Origin: Candidatus Poribacteria bacterium
Lineage (GTDB): Bacteria > Poribacteria > WGA-4E > WGA-3G
Assembly: GCA_021295735.1 (NCBI GenBank)
Contig: JAGWBU010000033.1
Span: forward strand, 1 to 46,751
DNA: 46,751 nt
Direction of reading: 5' to 3'
The notes under the pieces are model-generated. The model saw only the letters and a list, made by a program, of their open reading frames with translations. It ran no database searches and was not told the origin of the DNA. The position numbers and the translations under genes were made by a program. Of the stretch, positions 1-8,896 are shown piece by piece (within the stretch, counting starts at the first letter, position 1; each line of letters begins with the position of its first letter).

Positions 1-60
1 AAGCGCGCAAATAAAAAGACTACACTGGAACATCTCAAAAATGCCGCAAAAAATCACTAA
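1..60 (+). CDS. C-terminal end of an unidentified gene (partial)
   Basis: The first 60 bases read as 19 sense codons followed by TAA in frame 1, with a basic C-terminal peptide (KRANKKTTLEHLKNAAKNH). A basic tail running exactly to a stop at the start of repeat DNA is what a truncated upstream gene would look like. The fragment is too short to assign a family, and the open frame could be chance. Confidence 0.35.
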   Translation, partial: KRANKKTTLEHLKNAAKNH

Positions 61-61
61 A

Positions 62-151
62 TTGACGCCTATGGGTTGAGTGGACGAAACCCGACACGTA
101 TGATTGAATATAGGCATTCACGCCGGGTTTCGCTTCGCTCTACCGACCTAC
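62..151. repeat. Dispersed GGGTTTCGC/GCTCTACC repeat cluster
   Basis: This gap holds two related words in opposite orientation: GGACGAAACCCG near 83 and CGGGTTTCGCTTCGCTCTAC near 123. Relatives recur near 19468, 25876, 26085 and 45180, always between genes. The preceding phrase ATTGACGCCTATGG recurs near 15125 and, slightly changed, near 26059. This is a dispersed non-coding repeat; its function is not evident. Confidence 0.6.
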
Positions 152-205
152 AACTGATTTATACAGAAAGTTAATAGGGTAATATCAATTGGAATGGTAT
201 TATTA

Positions 206-1159
206 CTAACCAGCAAGAGAAATAACACCCTTCTTACGTTGCAACACAGCATCATAAAACCGCATCGTACCGACACAATCATGAATGCTTGATACAGGTT
301 CTCTGTCCTCACGAATAGCGTTAGCAAACTCAGTGAGACTGATACCGTCACCCGTCAATTCACCATTGCGTTGATCCGAAAAGTTAGATGAAAAATGATT
401 TCCACCTTCTGTATAATGTTTAAAACCCCACAATCCATCTAAGACGATATATTCATGCTGCCCAGTAATTTCAATATGGTCGTAGTTGCGTCCCCATAAA
501 CGTTGGCTACTGAGTTGCAAAGTTCCAACCGCACCGTTCGTATATTCTACGGCAACAGCGAATGAACCTTGTCCGTCAACCTCATTGTGAAAAACGCTAA
601 GTTCATTAACATCAGCACCAGCAATGTGCCGTGCTAAATCGAAGTGATGGATAGCGAAATCAAGTAGATAATGTTTGAGCGATCCGTACTTTCCACTACA
701 GAACGAACAGAAAAGTTGTGTGAGTTGACCGAAGGATTCGGTCTGCATGATTCTCCGTGCCTCTCGCACACCAAGGCTAAACCGACGTTGAAAGTTCACC
801 ATCAATGTCTTGCCATGCTTTTCAGCGGTCTCTGCCAGAGTAATCGTTTCTTCAAGCGACGGGGCGGGAGGTTTCGGCGTAAAAACATGATACCCAGCCG
901 CAAGTGTCTCAAGCACGAGTGGCTGCCTCGGATCCGGTCCCATACTTATGATTACTGCTTCCAAATCCTCTTTTTCAAACATTTCGTGTCGATCCAAATA
1001 ATATCTGCCTGTACCAAATTTACCTGCCGCAGATTTTGCTCTATTTTCGTCTGCATCACAAACCGCTTGCAGTGCTACTGGTGCTAAATGTAACGCGGGA
1101 TAGATCGTGTGCCTCGCGAACCCACCAGCACCCAGAAATCCAATTCGAAGAGGTTCCAT
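206..1159 (-). CDS. Gfo/Idh/MocA family oxidoreductase
   Basis: Predicted NAD(P)-dependent sugar or inositol dehydrogenase of 317 residues. The N-terminal Rossmann motif GAGGFA is at residues 10-15, and the Lys of the family's EKP-like motif appears in TPKPP near residue 96. A C-terminal dimerisation-type domain follows, containing a HHFDLARH segment. The start at 1159 is preferred over an upstream in-frame start at 1195 because AAAGGA lies just ahead of it and the Rossmann strand begins immediately after it. It stands alone on the minus strand, divergent from the MFS gene. Substrate cannot be read from the sequence; such genes are typical of sugar-degrading clusters like the sulfatases downstream. 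Confidence 0.9.
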   Translation of the reverse strand: MEPLRIGFLGAGGFARHTIYPALHLAPVALQAVCDADENRAKSAAGKFGTGRYYLDRHEMFEKEDLEAVIISMGPDPRQPLVLETLAAGYHVFTPKPPAPSLEETITLAETAEKHGKTLMVNFQRRFSLGVREARRIMQTESFGQLTQLFCSFCSGKYGSLKHYLLDFAIHHFDLARHIAGADVNELSVFHNEVDGQGSFAVAVEYTNGAVGTLQLSSQRLWGRNYDHIEITGQHEYIVLDGLWGFKHYTEGGNHFSSNFSDQRNGELTGDGISLTEFANAIREDREPVSSIHDCVGTMRFYDAVLQRKKGVISLAG

Positions 1160-1195
1160 ATTATTTCCTTTGTACGCTTCAATGTGCGTTTTCAA

Positions 1196-1540
1196 AAATA
1201 AAAATTTGTATCCAATTTAGCATACTTACACTTCTCTGTAAAGAAAAATCACAATACAAACCAGAGCCATATAGTTTTCGGTATCCCTTACGTTTTAGCA
1301 TGGTCGCGACCAGGAGTCGCTCCTACAAGAAGAGATATTTGACAGAAGCACCTACAGTTAGGGAAAACGTCTACAGACAAATGTTCGTCTATTTCATATT
1401 CCACCATAATATGATGCAAACCATCTGCCTGAATTCCGTTTTAACTCAACCTAATTAACAAAAATCTGTCAAAAAACAACACGCAAATAGAGAATATCGC
1501 ACAAATTTTTTCTCCTTCCTGATGAAAGACAAAAAAGAGA
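1196..1540. other. Intergenic region between divergent genes, with a half palindromic repeat
   Basis: No gene is seen in these 345 bases. Positions 1300-1327 carry a truncated copy of the TGTAGGAGCGACC/GGTCGCTCCTACA palindrome that is complete at 25964 and 31863. Promoters for the oxidoreductase and the MFS gene must lie here, but no convincing -35/-10 pair was found. Confidence 0.5.
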
Positions 1541-2911
1541 ATGTATAAAAAAAGAAACAACCAACGGCGAAACTTCGGATTTGCCCTGCTTCAAGGCACC
1601 TTCATGCGAATCAACCTCGCTTTTGTAGATGCATCAACGGTGCTTTCTGCTTTTATCCATAAGCTCACTGGGTCCGAGATGATGGTAGGTTTGACCGGTT
1701 CAATAATGACAGCAGGTTGGATGTGGCCACAGTTGTTGGTGTCAAATCTGCTGGAACATCGCCAGCGCAAAATGCCGTATTACGCAGTCGGCATGAGCAT
1801 CCGCGTGTTCGCATGGCTTGCAATCTCCTTTTGTACTATTGGTATTGGCGCACAAAATCCGATCTTACTCGCTGTCTGCTTTTTAGGATTCTATTTTCTG
1901 TCTTCCTCTGCAATGGGTGTTTCTACGCTGCCCTATATGGACATCATTTCTAAATCCATAGCACCAAATCGACGAGCGCGCTTTTTTAGTTTACGGCAAA
2001 TATTTGGCGGATTTTTTGGAATTTGGGTTGGGTTTTTGGTGCGTGCTATGCTCGGAAATGAAGATGAATTTACTGGCATCCTCGGATGGATTACGCAGGG
2101 CTTCAAAACGCTTACTATGTATTTTATCAGTTCCGTTTGTCAGATAGAGACTGAACTCGGATTTCCATCTAATTACGCCTTTCTCTTTATCTGTTCGGTA
2201 AGCACTGCTTTTCTCTCGTTCATTAGTTTCTTAGCTGTGCGTGAACCGATTCATCCTGTCAATTCTCAACGCCAACCGATGTGGCAACACCTAAAGCAGG
2301 GACCACATTTCTTACGAACAGACCCAAATTATCGGAGATTTATCTTCTTCCGTATCGGATTACATTTTTCCAGTATGGCAACCCCTTTTTACACAACTTA
2401 CGCCTTGTTTGAATTAGGTGTTTCTGAGGCAACTATCGGTTTTTTCATCGTATGTTCCGCACTAAGCGGTGTCGTTTCAAACGCATTTTGGGGGTATATC
2501 GGTGAAAAATATGGGGTGCGGTGGGTGCTGATTATCACAGCAGGGCTAATGTTGTTCCCACCGATAATGGCATTCTTTTCTGGAGTATTGCCCGTTTCTT
2601 TTCACGTGCCTGTCTACCTGTCAATCTTCACGATTGGTGGTATCTTGACAAACGGTATGATGGTTGGATTCATGGCATACATGCTAAACATCGCGCCGCC
2701 GCGCAGTCGTCCGAGTTACATCGGATTTATGAACACGCTGCTCTTACCCGCCAGTTTCGCGCCGGTAATAGGAGGTCTCCTTGTGAAGCTAATCGGTTAT
2801 CGGTGGTTGTTTGCTGTGTGTTTTGGTATCTGTCTTATTGCCTTCCGCATCGCAACAGGACTACAAGAAATCATGCATGAGGATGAGTTGGAAGAGAATA
2901 CTGAAGTGTAG
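1541..2911 (+). CDS. MFS transporter
   Basis: A 456-residue, very hydrophobic protein with about 12 predicted membrane segments and a central cytoplasmic loop (residues ~235-265), the usual layout of the major facilitator superfamily. A short basic N-terminus precedes the first membrane segment. AAGAGA before the ATG is a modest ribosome site. The protein would sit in the inner membrane and move a small solute; the substrate is not predictable. It is divergent from the Gfo/Idh gene, so a shared role in sugar uptake and oxidation is possible but inferred. Confidence 0.85.
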   Translation: MYKKRNNQRRNFGFALLQGTFMRINLAFVDASTVLSAFIHKLTGSEMMVGLTGSIMTAGWMWPQLLVSNLLEHRQRKMPYYAVGMSIRVFAWLAISFCTIGIGAQNPILLAVCFLGFYFLSSSAMGVSTLPYMDIISKSIAPNRRARFFSLRQIFGGFFGIWVGFLVRAMLGNEDEFTGILGWITQGFKTLTMYFISSVCQIETELGFPSNYAFLFICSVSTAFLSFISFLAVREPIHPVNSQRQPMWQHLKQGPHFLRTDPNYRRFIFFRIGLHFSSMATPFYTTYALFELGVSEATIGFFIVCSALSGVVSNAFWGYIGEKYGVRWVLIITAGLMLFPPIMAFFSGVLPVSFHVPVYLSIFTIGGILTNGMMVGFMAYMLNIAPPRSRPSYIGFMNTLLLPASFAPVIGGLLVKLIGYRWLFAVCFGICLIAFRIATGLQEIMHEDELEENTEV

Positions 2912-3128
2912 GATTTTGGGTTCGCAATATCGTTGAAATCTTATGCCAAATATGGTATCATTTTGAAACAAGCAATCAGCAACTTTGGGAAAGTGAATGA
3001 AGAAAGAAAATCAAGACCACTAAAAGACAGTTGACGAAATACAAAGTAATATTCTTATGGTCGGATTCGCGAGATAGTTGGCAAATATGAACTAACCAAA
3101 CACAGTCAACTTTAAGGGATTTAGCAAC

Positions 3129-3839
3129 ATGGAACAGCGATTTGAGAAATGGAATAATTGGCTTGATAAAATTGATGTAGATGTCTGCCGCCTTATCAGT
3201 AATCGAACAATCTTCCGAGAAGTCCAAGAGATTATTGATAACAATCCGAAGATCCAAAGTCCAAATTTATTTTATGCATATCTTGAAGACACCTATGTTG
3301 CTTTTACAGCAATGGCAGTTCGTCGACAAATCAAGCCACACAAAAATTGTATTTCATTTACTGGACTGTTGCGAGAAATAATAGATACTCCTTGCGTACT
3401 TTCACGAGAACGTTTTACAAATATGTACCCGCAATCTATGCAAAAGCGTGCTAATTCTGATTTTTCACAATTTGCGGGAAGCTGTGAAGACCATGTTGAC
3501 CCCAACGTGGTTAGACAAGATTTGAAAAATTTAAATGATTTGGGATCTGAATTGGAAGTCTTCGCGGACAAACGGATAGCACACCACGACAAGCGTACGC
3601 CGGAAAAAGTGCCAACTTTTGATAACTTGGATGCGTGTATAGATTACCTGGAGGAACTCACTAAAAAGTATTTGTTGCTATTTAGAGCGGTAGCAAGACC
3701 TTCTCTTGTTACAAACTTAGATGATTGGCAAGAAATTTTCCGAGAACCCTGGATACTTCCAGATAATATGTCAAGCGTTGATTCAACTGAGTGGTGGAAT
3801 ACTGAAGGTGATAAGGAGTGGGATGAATGGTCTCCGTGA
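3129..3839 (+). CDS. AbiU2/HEPN-like protein, first gene of a toxin-type pair
   Basis: A 236-residue, mostly helical soluble protein. Near its C-terminus it carries RIAHHDKR (R149, H152) followed by a helix LDACIDYLEELTKKY. This resembles the closing segment of AbiU2-like HEPN proteins, where an R-x(n)-H motif is often an RNase site. The family call is from pattern recognition and is moderate. AAGGGA precedes the ATG. Its last 13 bases overlap the start of the MazF/PemK gene, so the two are probably translationally coupled. No conventional DNA-binding antitoxin is adjacent; this protein could fill that place or be a second effector. Confidence 0.55.
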   Translation: MEQRFEKWNNWLDKIDVDVCRLISNRTIFREVQEIIDNNPKIQSPNLFYAYLEDTYVAFTAMAVRRQIKPHKNCISFTGLLREIIDTPCVLSRERFTNMYPQSMQKRANSDFSQFAGSCEDHVDPNVVRQDLKNLNDLGSELEVFADKRIAHHDKRTPEKVPTFDNLDACIDYLEELTKKYLLLFRAVARPSLVTNLDDWQEIFREPWILPDNMSSVDSTEWWNTEGDKEWDEWSP

Positions 3840-4162
3840 AACCGGCAGATGTCGTGATTGCCGATTTTCCGGGTATCACAGGAGTTAAGAGGCGTCCAGC
3901 GGCGGTTCTTTCAACAATAGATTATCACGTTTTCCACAGAGACGTAATTCTTGGTGCGATCACTACCAATTTGGCAGTGGCGACAACACCGACAGACCAT
4001 TTGATCGTAGATTGGACAATGGCAGGACTCCGAAGACCGAGTGCGTTCAGAACTTTCCTTGTGACGCTTCCACAAAGAGAACTGATAGCAACAATTGGAC
4101 ACTTATCAGATTCCGACCGTACAGCAGTAGAAGAATGTGTACGAAAAGCAATTGCCGTATGA
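3827..4162 (+). CDS. MazF/PemK family toxin
   Basis: A 111-residue protein with the PemK/MazF fold signature. It opens with KPADVVIADFPG and continues with KRRPAAVLS, the strand that carries the conserved basic and proline residues of these mRNA endoribonucleases. The C-terminal helix is typical. Length is normal (110-120). It overlaps the preceding HEPN-like gene by 13 bases. MazF toxins cleave single-stranded mRNA and are normally neutralised by a small upstream antitoxin; here the upstream gene is twice the usual antitoxin size and unlike any AbrB- or RHH-type antitoxin I can recognise. Confidence 0.8.
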   Translation: MVSVKPADVVIADFPGITGVKRRPAAVLSTIDYHVFHRDVILGAITTNLAVATTPTDHLIVDWTMAGLRRPSAFRTFLVTLPQRELIATIGHLSDSDRTAVEECVRKAIAV

Positions 4163-4180
4163 ATACCTAAAGTCTAAGTC

Positions 4181-5587
4181 ATGCTCGCAAACCAACTCCC
4201 CAATATCCTCCTCATCATGTCCGACGAACATGCCCCGATGTTTAGTGGACCGTATGGACATTCCCTTGTCCAAACGCCACACATGGACAGACTTGCCAAA
4301 GACGGTGTCACCTTCACAAATGCCTACTGCAATTCACCGCTCTGCATGCCCTCACGGATGTCTTTTATGACAGGTCGGTATATCCATCATATCGGTGCAT
4401 GGGACAACGCTGCACCGTTGCGTCCAGATGCTATCACGTGGGCACATCTCCTACGCGACGCTGGTTATGATGTCGTTCTCTCAGGAAAACAGCATTTCGG
4501 AGGGATGGATCAGTTGCACGGCTTTCGTGCACAACTTGCCCGAGACCTACACGCAGAAAGACAGCACGGACTTACGGATTGGGATAACGGCACACCAACA
4601 GCATCCCGTCCCTGGCAAGGACTCGCACAAGCTGGTGCCGGAACAACTACGGAAATTGAAGTTGATGACCTTGCTGAGGCAGAAGCATTAGCGTATCTCC
4701 GCGATCCAGCACGGCAGGAACAGCCGTGGGCACTTAACGTTTCGTTCATCGCGCCGCATTTTCCACTTGTTGTACCGCAACGATTTTGGGACCTCTACCC
4801 ACTTGATGAGATTGATTTACCCAACATTCCAGACGGACACCTTGAAAATCAGCATCCTGTCTATCAACGGATGCGGCGCATGTTCGGATGTGTTGATTTT
4901 CCAGAGGATTTAGTCCGTCGCGCACGCGCAGGCTATTACGGATTGATTACCTACCTTGATGAGAAGATCGGGAATCTGCTTCAGACACTTGAGGAGACAG
5001 GGCAGTTGGAGAATACCGTTGTCATCTATACCAGTGATCACGGTGAGATGAACGGCGAACACGGCATGTGGCGCAAGTCAAACTTCTATGAGGTTTCCGC
5101 TCGTGTACCGCTACAGATTATGTTTCCTGAACAGGTGCCGGCAGGCAAACGCATTGATGAAGTCGTCTCACTTGTTGACCTGACAGCAACGTTGGTTGAT
5201 TTTGCAGGTGGACATTCCTTAAGTCAATTTGATGGTGATAGTCTGCTTCCCTTGATACAAGGCACAGCAACCGATTGGAAAGATTTCGCGTTCTCCGAAT
5301 ATCTTGCTCATGGTGTTGAACATCCAATGGCGATGCTGCGGAAAGGGAGATACAAATTCAACTATAGCCTCGGGGATCCACCTGAACTTTACGATATTAT
5401 TGAAGACCCAGGGGAATTCCACAATCTTGCCAATGAACCTGAATATCAGAACATCTGCAATGAAATGCAAACACAACTGTTAGCAGAGTGGGATCCCATT
5501 GAAATTGAGAAACAGGTACGTGAGAGTCAGAAGGCACGTATTCTCATTGATAAAGTCACTGATGGTCAATGGCGAAAAACTGTATAA
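4181..5587 (+). CDS. Sulfatase (arylsulfatase-type, formylglycine-dependent)
   Basis: A 468-residue type I sulfatase. The active-site signature CMPSR is at residues 55-59; the Cys must be converted to formylglycine for activity. Metal-site residues are seen in MSDEH (D15, E16) and in YTSDHGEM, and C-terminal elements such as PELYDIIEDPGE are typical of the family. It hydrolyses sulfate esters, probably on carbohydrates; which one is unknown. No signal peptide is visible, so it may be cytoplasmic. The start lies 18 bases after the MazF stop with only a weak ribosome site. A second, different sulfatase follows after 30 bases, so the two are probably cotranscribed. Confidence 0.93.
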   Translation: MLANQLPNILLIMSDEHAPMFSGPYGHSLVQTPHMDRLAKDGVTFTNAYCNSPLCMPSRMSFMTGRYIHHIGAWDNAAPLRPDAITWAHLLRDAGYDVVLSGKQHFGGMDQLHGFRAQLARDLHAERQHGLTDWDNGTPTASRPWQGLAQAGAGTTTEIEVDDLAEAEALAYLRDPARQEQPWALNVSFIAPHFPLVVPQRFWDLYPLDEIDLPNIPDGHLENQHPVYQRMRRMFGCVDFPEDLVRRARAGYYGLITYLDEKIGNLLQTLEETGQLENTVVIYTSDHGEMNGEHGMWRKSNFYEVSARVPLQIMFPEQVPAGKRIDEVVSLVDLTATLVDFAGGHSLSQFDGDSLLPLIQGTATDWKDFAFSEYLAHGVEHPMAMLRKGRYKFNYSLGDPPELYDIIEDPGEFHNLANEPEYQNICNEMQTQLLAEWDPIEIEKQVRESQKARILIDKVTDGQWRKTV

Positions 5588-5617
5588 TCTAAAACACCAT
5601 AAACACAAGGTATTAAC

Positions 5618-7036
5618 ATGGCATCATTAAATAGGAAACCTAACCTCATCTATGTCTTTGCAGATCAACTTCGTTATCAATCATGTGGCTACGCAGGAGA
5701 TACTCGCGCGCGTACGCCAAACATTGATAAACTTGCCACAGAGGGAGCAAATTTCTGCAACGCTGTCTCTGGCAGTCCAATGTGTGCACCTTACCGTGCT
5801 TCACTCTTTACCGGTAAATACGCGAGTAGCACTGGCATGGCAATCAATGAACTACGTATGAACCCGAACCATGACTGTTTCGGACACGTTTTACATCGCA
5901 ACGGCTACCAGACAAGTTATATCGGAAAGTGGCACTTGTGGGCAAATCAGTTGGGTAAACATCACGACCCTCAGAATTCGTATATTCCGCCAGGACCGCA
6001 TCGACTCGGTTTTGATGGAGAATGGTCTGCATACAATTTCCATCATACCTATTTTGACACATATTATCATAAAGATGATCCTGAAAAGATTACGATTCCC
6101 GGCTATGAACCGGATGGGCAGACAGATTTAGCGATTGAATACCTGCAACGTGCATCAACAGAAGACGATCCTTTCGCGCTTTTCCTTTCAATCGGCACAC
6201 CGCATGACCCGTGGACACAGAGCAACGTTCCGAGTGTTTATTATGAGATGTTCCAAGATGCTGACTTCCCGTTACCACCGAACTATAAAGAAGAAAACGA
6301 CCCTTATGGCGATACGTGGGCAATGATGTCCGCGGGAAACCGTGCTAAATTACCTGAATGGATGCGTGTTTATTACGCAATGACGACTAATTTGGATTGG
6401 AATATCGGTAGGTTGCTGCAAGCTATTGATGAACTCGGATTACGGGACGACACTATCTTTGTGTTTACCTCTGACCATGGTGAGATGTTCGGTGCGCAGG
6501 GACGCAAGGCAAAGAATATCTTTTATGAAGAAGCGGTGCGTATTCCGTTTCTTGTCCGTTGGGACAGCCAAATTCCGAATGGATATGTCACGGACGCATG
6601 CTTAAATACACCGGACATCATGCCAACGCTACTGTCAATGATGGAGCTGCCAATTCCAAAAGATGTTGAAGGTTCAGATCTCAGTCTGGCAGCATTTAAT
6701 CACCCCTTCAATGAACCAGAGGCTGCGTTTATGCAAGGAATGGGATGTACAGCGAAATGGGAAGATGGTTACGAATGGCGAGCCCTCCGAACAAAGCAGC
6801 ATACTTATGCTGTTCACCGTCCTGATGGATGTGAGAAGCTTTTTGACAATGTGGCTGACCCATTCCAAACCCGTAATTTAGCAGATGACACTGCATCGGC
6901 AGCGTTCCGAGATGATCTCCGTGAGATGTTAAAGCAACGCATGAATGCGCTTAACGATACCTTTGAAGCATGCACGTGGTATCGGGACAATTGGACAGAG
7001 GATCGGATTATTCTAAGAACAGCAACGCTGAAATAG
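5618..7036 (+). CDS. Sulfatase (second copy, formylglycine-dependent)
   Basis: A 472-residue type I sulfatase with the signature CAPYR at residues 56-60, metal-binding FADQL near residue 14, and FTSDHGEM in the second metal loop. It differs clearly from the neighbouring sulfatase, including a long insert around residues 120-150 with many His and Tyr, so the two probably act on different linkages or substrates. No signal peptide is visible. Conversion of the Cys needs a formylglycine-generating enzyme, and none with the right residues is present in this window. Confidence 0.93.
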   Translation: MASLNRKPNLIYVFADQLRYQSCGYAGDTRARTPNIDKLATEGANFCNAVSGSPMCAPYRASLFTGKYASSTGMAINELRMNPNHDCFGHVLHRNGYQTSYIGKWHLWANQLGKHHDPQNSYIPPGPHRLGFDGEWSAYNFHHTYFDTYYHKDDPEKITIPGYEPDGQTDLAIEYLQRASTEDDPFALFLSIGTPHDPWTQSNVPSVYYEMFQDADFPLPPNYKEENDPYGDTWAMMSAGNRAKLPEWMRVYYAMTTNLDWNIGRLLQAIDELGLRDDTIFVFTSDHGEMFGAQGRKAKNIFYEEAVRIPFLVRWDSQIPNGYVTDACLNTPDIMPTLLSMMELPIPKDVEGSDLSLAAFNHPFNEPEAAFMQGMGCTAKWEDGYEWRALRTKQHTYAVHRPDGCEKLFDNVADPFQTRNLADDTASAAFRDDLREMLKQRMNALNDTFEACTWYRDNWTEDRIILRTATLK

Positions 7037-7112
7037 ATTTATACACACCTTTCAAGCGGACTATTTTGTTATGGAGTGCTTACTGGGAGTTGGTCAATTT
7101 CCATAGAAATTT

Positions 7113-8078
7113 TTAATACCACACCGCTTTATCTACAACGTTCTGTAATGGTTCACCCGCAGCGAATTGACGCGCGTTTTCTAAAAGAATCTCAAAGTGG
7201 CGTTCCGAGATATTTTCAGCGTCCTTAACAGCAATATGCGGCGTTATTAGGACATTAGGCATTTGCCACAGCGGACTTTCGGCAGGCAGCGGCTCAACTT
7301 CAAACACATCTAATCCACATCCTGCAATAGTGCCCTGCTCAAGTGCTTCAATAAGGTCAGCAAGTTTTGTTGTTTTACCACGACCAATGTTGATGAAGTA
7401 AGCTGTCTCTTTCATCAATGCGAAACGTCTTTTGTGCCACATCCCTTCTGTTTCTGGTGTGTGAGGTGTCGTAACTATCACAAAGTCAGCAAGCGGAAGG
7501 AGCGTGTCTAATTCTGAGGGGGCATGTTTTTCCACAAACGGCACTGCATATTCCCATCTTGCGTCAACACCGATCACCTGCATACCAAATTCGGCACAGA
7601 GCCGCGCTGTTTCGTGTCCGATACCACCCACACCGACAATTAGCGCAGTCGCCTGCGCGAGGTCAACATATCCACTTTTGCGTGCATTATTTTCCCAGAT
7701 GCCCTCGCGTTGTGCATCCATGTAGTAAGGCAACCCACGAGCCAACGCGAGTACGAACATCATGATATGTTGCGCTATATGGTCGTTGTAAATACCTCGC
7801 GGGTTGCAAACGACAACCGGATGCGCAATCAGTGTGGGATAATAGTAGCCGGGGGAAGGACCAGCGGCAGGACTCTGTAGCCATCGTAAATTTTTTGCCA
7901 ACGGTAGTTGTTCAGGAGATACCCAACCGTAGACTGCATCTGCATCGGGAAGATGTGCGTTTACGTCTTCTTCTGTTTGCGGTAAAATAACAGTGTATTC
8001 GGGCAATTCGTTCTTAATACGTTCTGCCCACGCGTGTAATTCTGTGTTCTGTGGTGGCGTTATTATGAGTTTCGGCAT
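7113..8078 (-). CDS. D-2-hydroxyacid dehydrogenase (NAD-dependent)
   Basis: A 321-residue protein with the dinucleotide motif GVGGIG at residues 149-154 and the family's catalytic set: Arg in NIGRGK (R233), Glu in DVFEVEPLP (E262) and His in TPHIA (H281). AAGGAAG before the ATG supports the start. The reaction is reversible reduction of a 2-oxoacid to a D-2-hydroxyacid; the substrate is unknown. It is convergent with the sulfatases, so it is not in their operon. The family (GhrA/phosphoglycerate-dehydrogenase-like) is large and close subfamilies cannot be separated by eye. Confidence 0.92.
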   Translation of the reverse strand: MPKLIITPPQNTELHAWAERIKNELPEYTVILPQTEEDVNAHLPDADAVYGWVSPEQLPLAKNLRWLQSPAAGPSPGYYYPTLIAHPVVVCNPRGIYNDHIAQHIMMFVLALARGLPYYMDAQREGIWENNARKSGYVDLAQATALIVGVGGIGHETARLCAEFGMQVIGVDARWEYAVPFVEKHAPSELDTLLPLADFVIVTTPHTPETEGMWHKRRFALMKETAYFINIGRGKTTKLADLIEALEQGTIAGCGLDVFEVEPLPAESPLWQMPNVLITPHIAVKDAENISERHFEILLENARQFAAGEPLQNVVDKAVWY

Positions 8079-8101
8079 AGATTCTTCCTTTCTTGTTATT
8101 T

Positions 8102-8304
8102 TATAGTAAAACCTAAAAATATGTGCACACTCCCCGGTAGATGCGGTTTCCTAACCGCATCTATGAGACTGAATAAACACCGGTTCGGTTAGAAAACCGA
8201 ACCCGCCAAATGCCAAAAAGCGCATTTGGCGTTGATTTGGCTAAATGCCTTACGCGCATTTGGCGTTGATTCGTAGTGTGCAAATAATTATGGTTTTTAC
8301 TATA
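8102..8304. mobile_element. MITE-like element with TATAGTAAAA ends
   Basis: A 203-bp non-coding unit bounded by 30-base terminal inverted repeats that match at 25 of 30 positions, starting TATAGTAAAA and ending TTTTACTATA. A TA at each outer end would fit a TA target duplication as in IS630/Tc1-type elements; that family link is inferred. Inside are a perfect 11-bp-arm hairpin (TAGATGCGGTT/AACCGCATCTA, 8138-8163), a GGTTCGGTT/AACCGAACC hairpin (8183-8204), and two copies of the GCGCATTTGGCGTTGATT word. Confidence 0.65.
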
Positions 8305-8348
8305 ATATTTTCCGTTAACCAAATTTCTTTTATATTAACGGAAAATAT
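8305..8348. promoter_or_regulatory. Operator-like inverted repeat upstream of the PIN gene
   Basis: Perfect 14-bp arms, ATATTTTCCGTTAA at 8305-8318 and TTAACGGAAAATAT at 8335-8348, are separated by 16 bases. The right arm runs straight into the extended -10 element. This is the usual place for an autoregulatory operator of a toxin-antitoxin promoter. The regulator is not identified. Confidence 0.5.
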
Positions 8349-8356
8349 GGTATAAT
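8348..8356 (+). promoter_or_regulatory. Extended -10 promoter of the PIN gene
   Basis: TGGTATAAT (TGn plus a consensus TATAAT at 8351-8356) lies about 50 bases before the PIN start. No good -35 box is seen, as is usual for extended -10 promoters. An 11-codon ORF (8361-8396) begins just downstream and ends at the PIN ribosome site, so it may be a leader peptide or a remnant. Confidence 0.5.
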
Positions 8357-8405
8357 TCAAATGAAAATGTATAAGAAATTAGTGAAACTTTTATAGGATC
8401 AGCGA

Positions 8406-8896
8406 TTGCAAAATCAATTTCAAAACTTGAAAATCTATCTTGACACTTGTTGTTTAAGTCGTCTCTTTGATAATCAAACACAGGAGCGAATTCAGCAGGA
8501 AACCCAAGCTATAGCAGCAATAATAGGTTTCTTCGCAACAATTAGCAATGGGTTATTAGCGATTTTTTGATGGTGGAGGTATTAAAGAATCCTAATTCAA
8601 ATCAACGTAATATGATAAAAGATCTTCTAAATTACGCACATCATACTGTTTATGTTAGCGAACAAGAAATCTTGAAAGCCATACATCTTGAATTATTAAG
8701 TTTCAAGAGCGAAGACGCTTTGCATCTTGCATGTGCAGAGCGAGGCAATGCTGATGTATTCTTGACAACGGATGACAAGTTTGTCCGGAAAACGAAAAGT
8801 ATTCAAGTTCGTAATAAACTTTCCGTTCAGGTTGAAAACCCTTACACGTGGTTACAGGAGGTTCTTAAAAATGAACACCCAAGCGATACTAAATGA
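8406..8896 (+). pseudogene. PIN-domain protein (VapC-like toxin), frameshifted
   Basis: The 5' part (TTG at 8406, AGGA 7 bases ahead) encodes KIYLDTCCLSRLFDN, with the first PIN acidic residue. The frame hits TGA at 8568. The rest continues in another frame as ISDFLMVEVLKNPN, then SEDALHLACAERG and FLTTDDKF, which carry the other acidic residues. Adding one G to the GGG at 8550-8553 joins them perfectly (NGVISDFLMVEV). An intact protein would be about 163 residues and would be an RNase toxin. The break is either an assembly indel or a real inactivating mutation. Its 3' end overlaps the next small gene. Confidence 0.75.

Noticed and set aside
671-1458. Plus-strand open frames opposite and after the Gfo/Idh gene
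   Set aside because: Low-complexity Cys/Phe/Arg-rich products with no start signals; shadows of the minus-strand gene and of repeat DNA.
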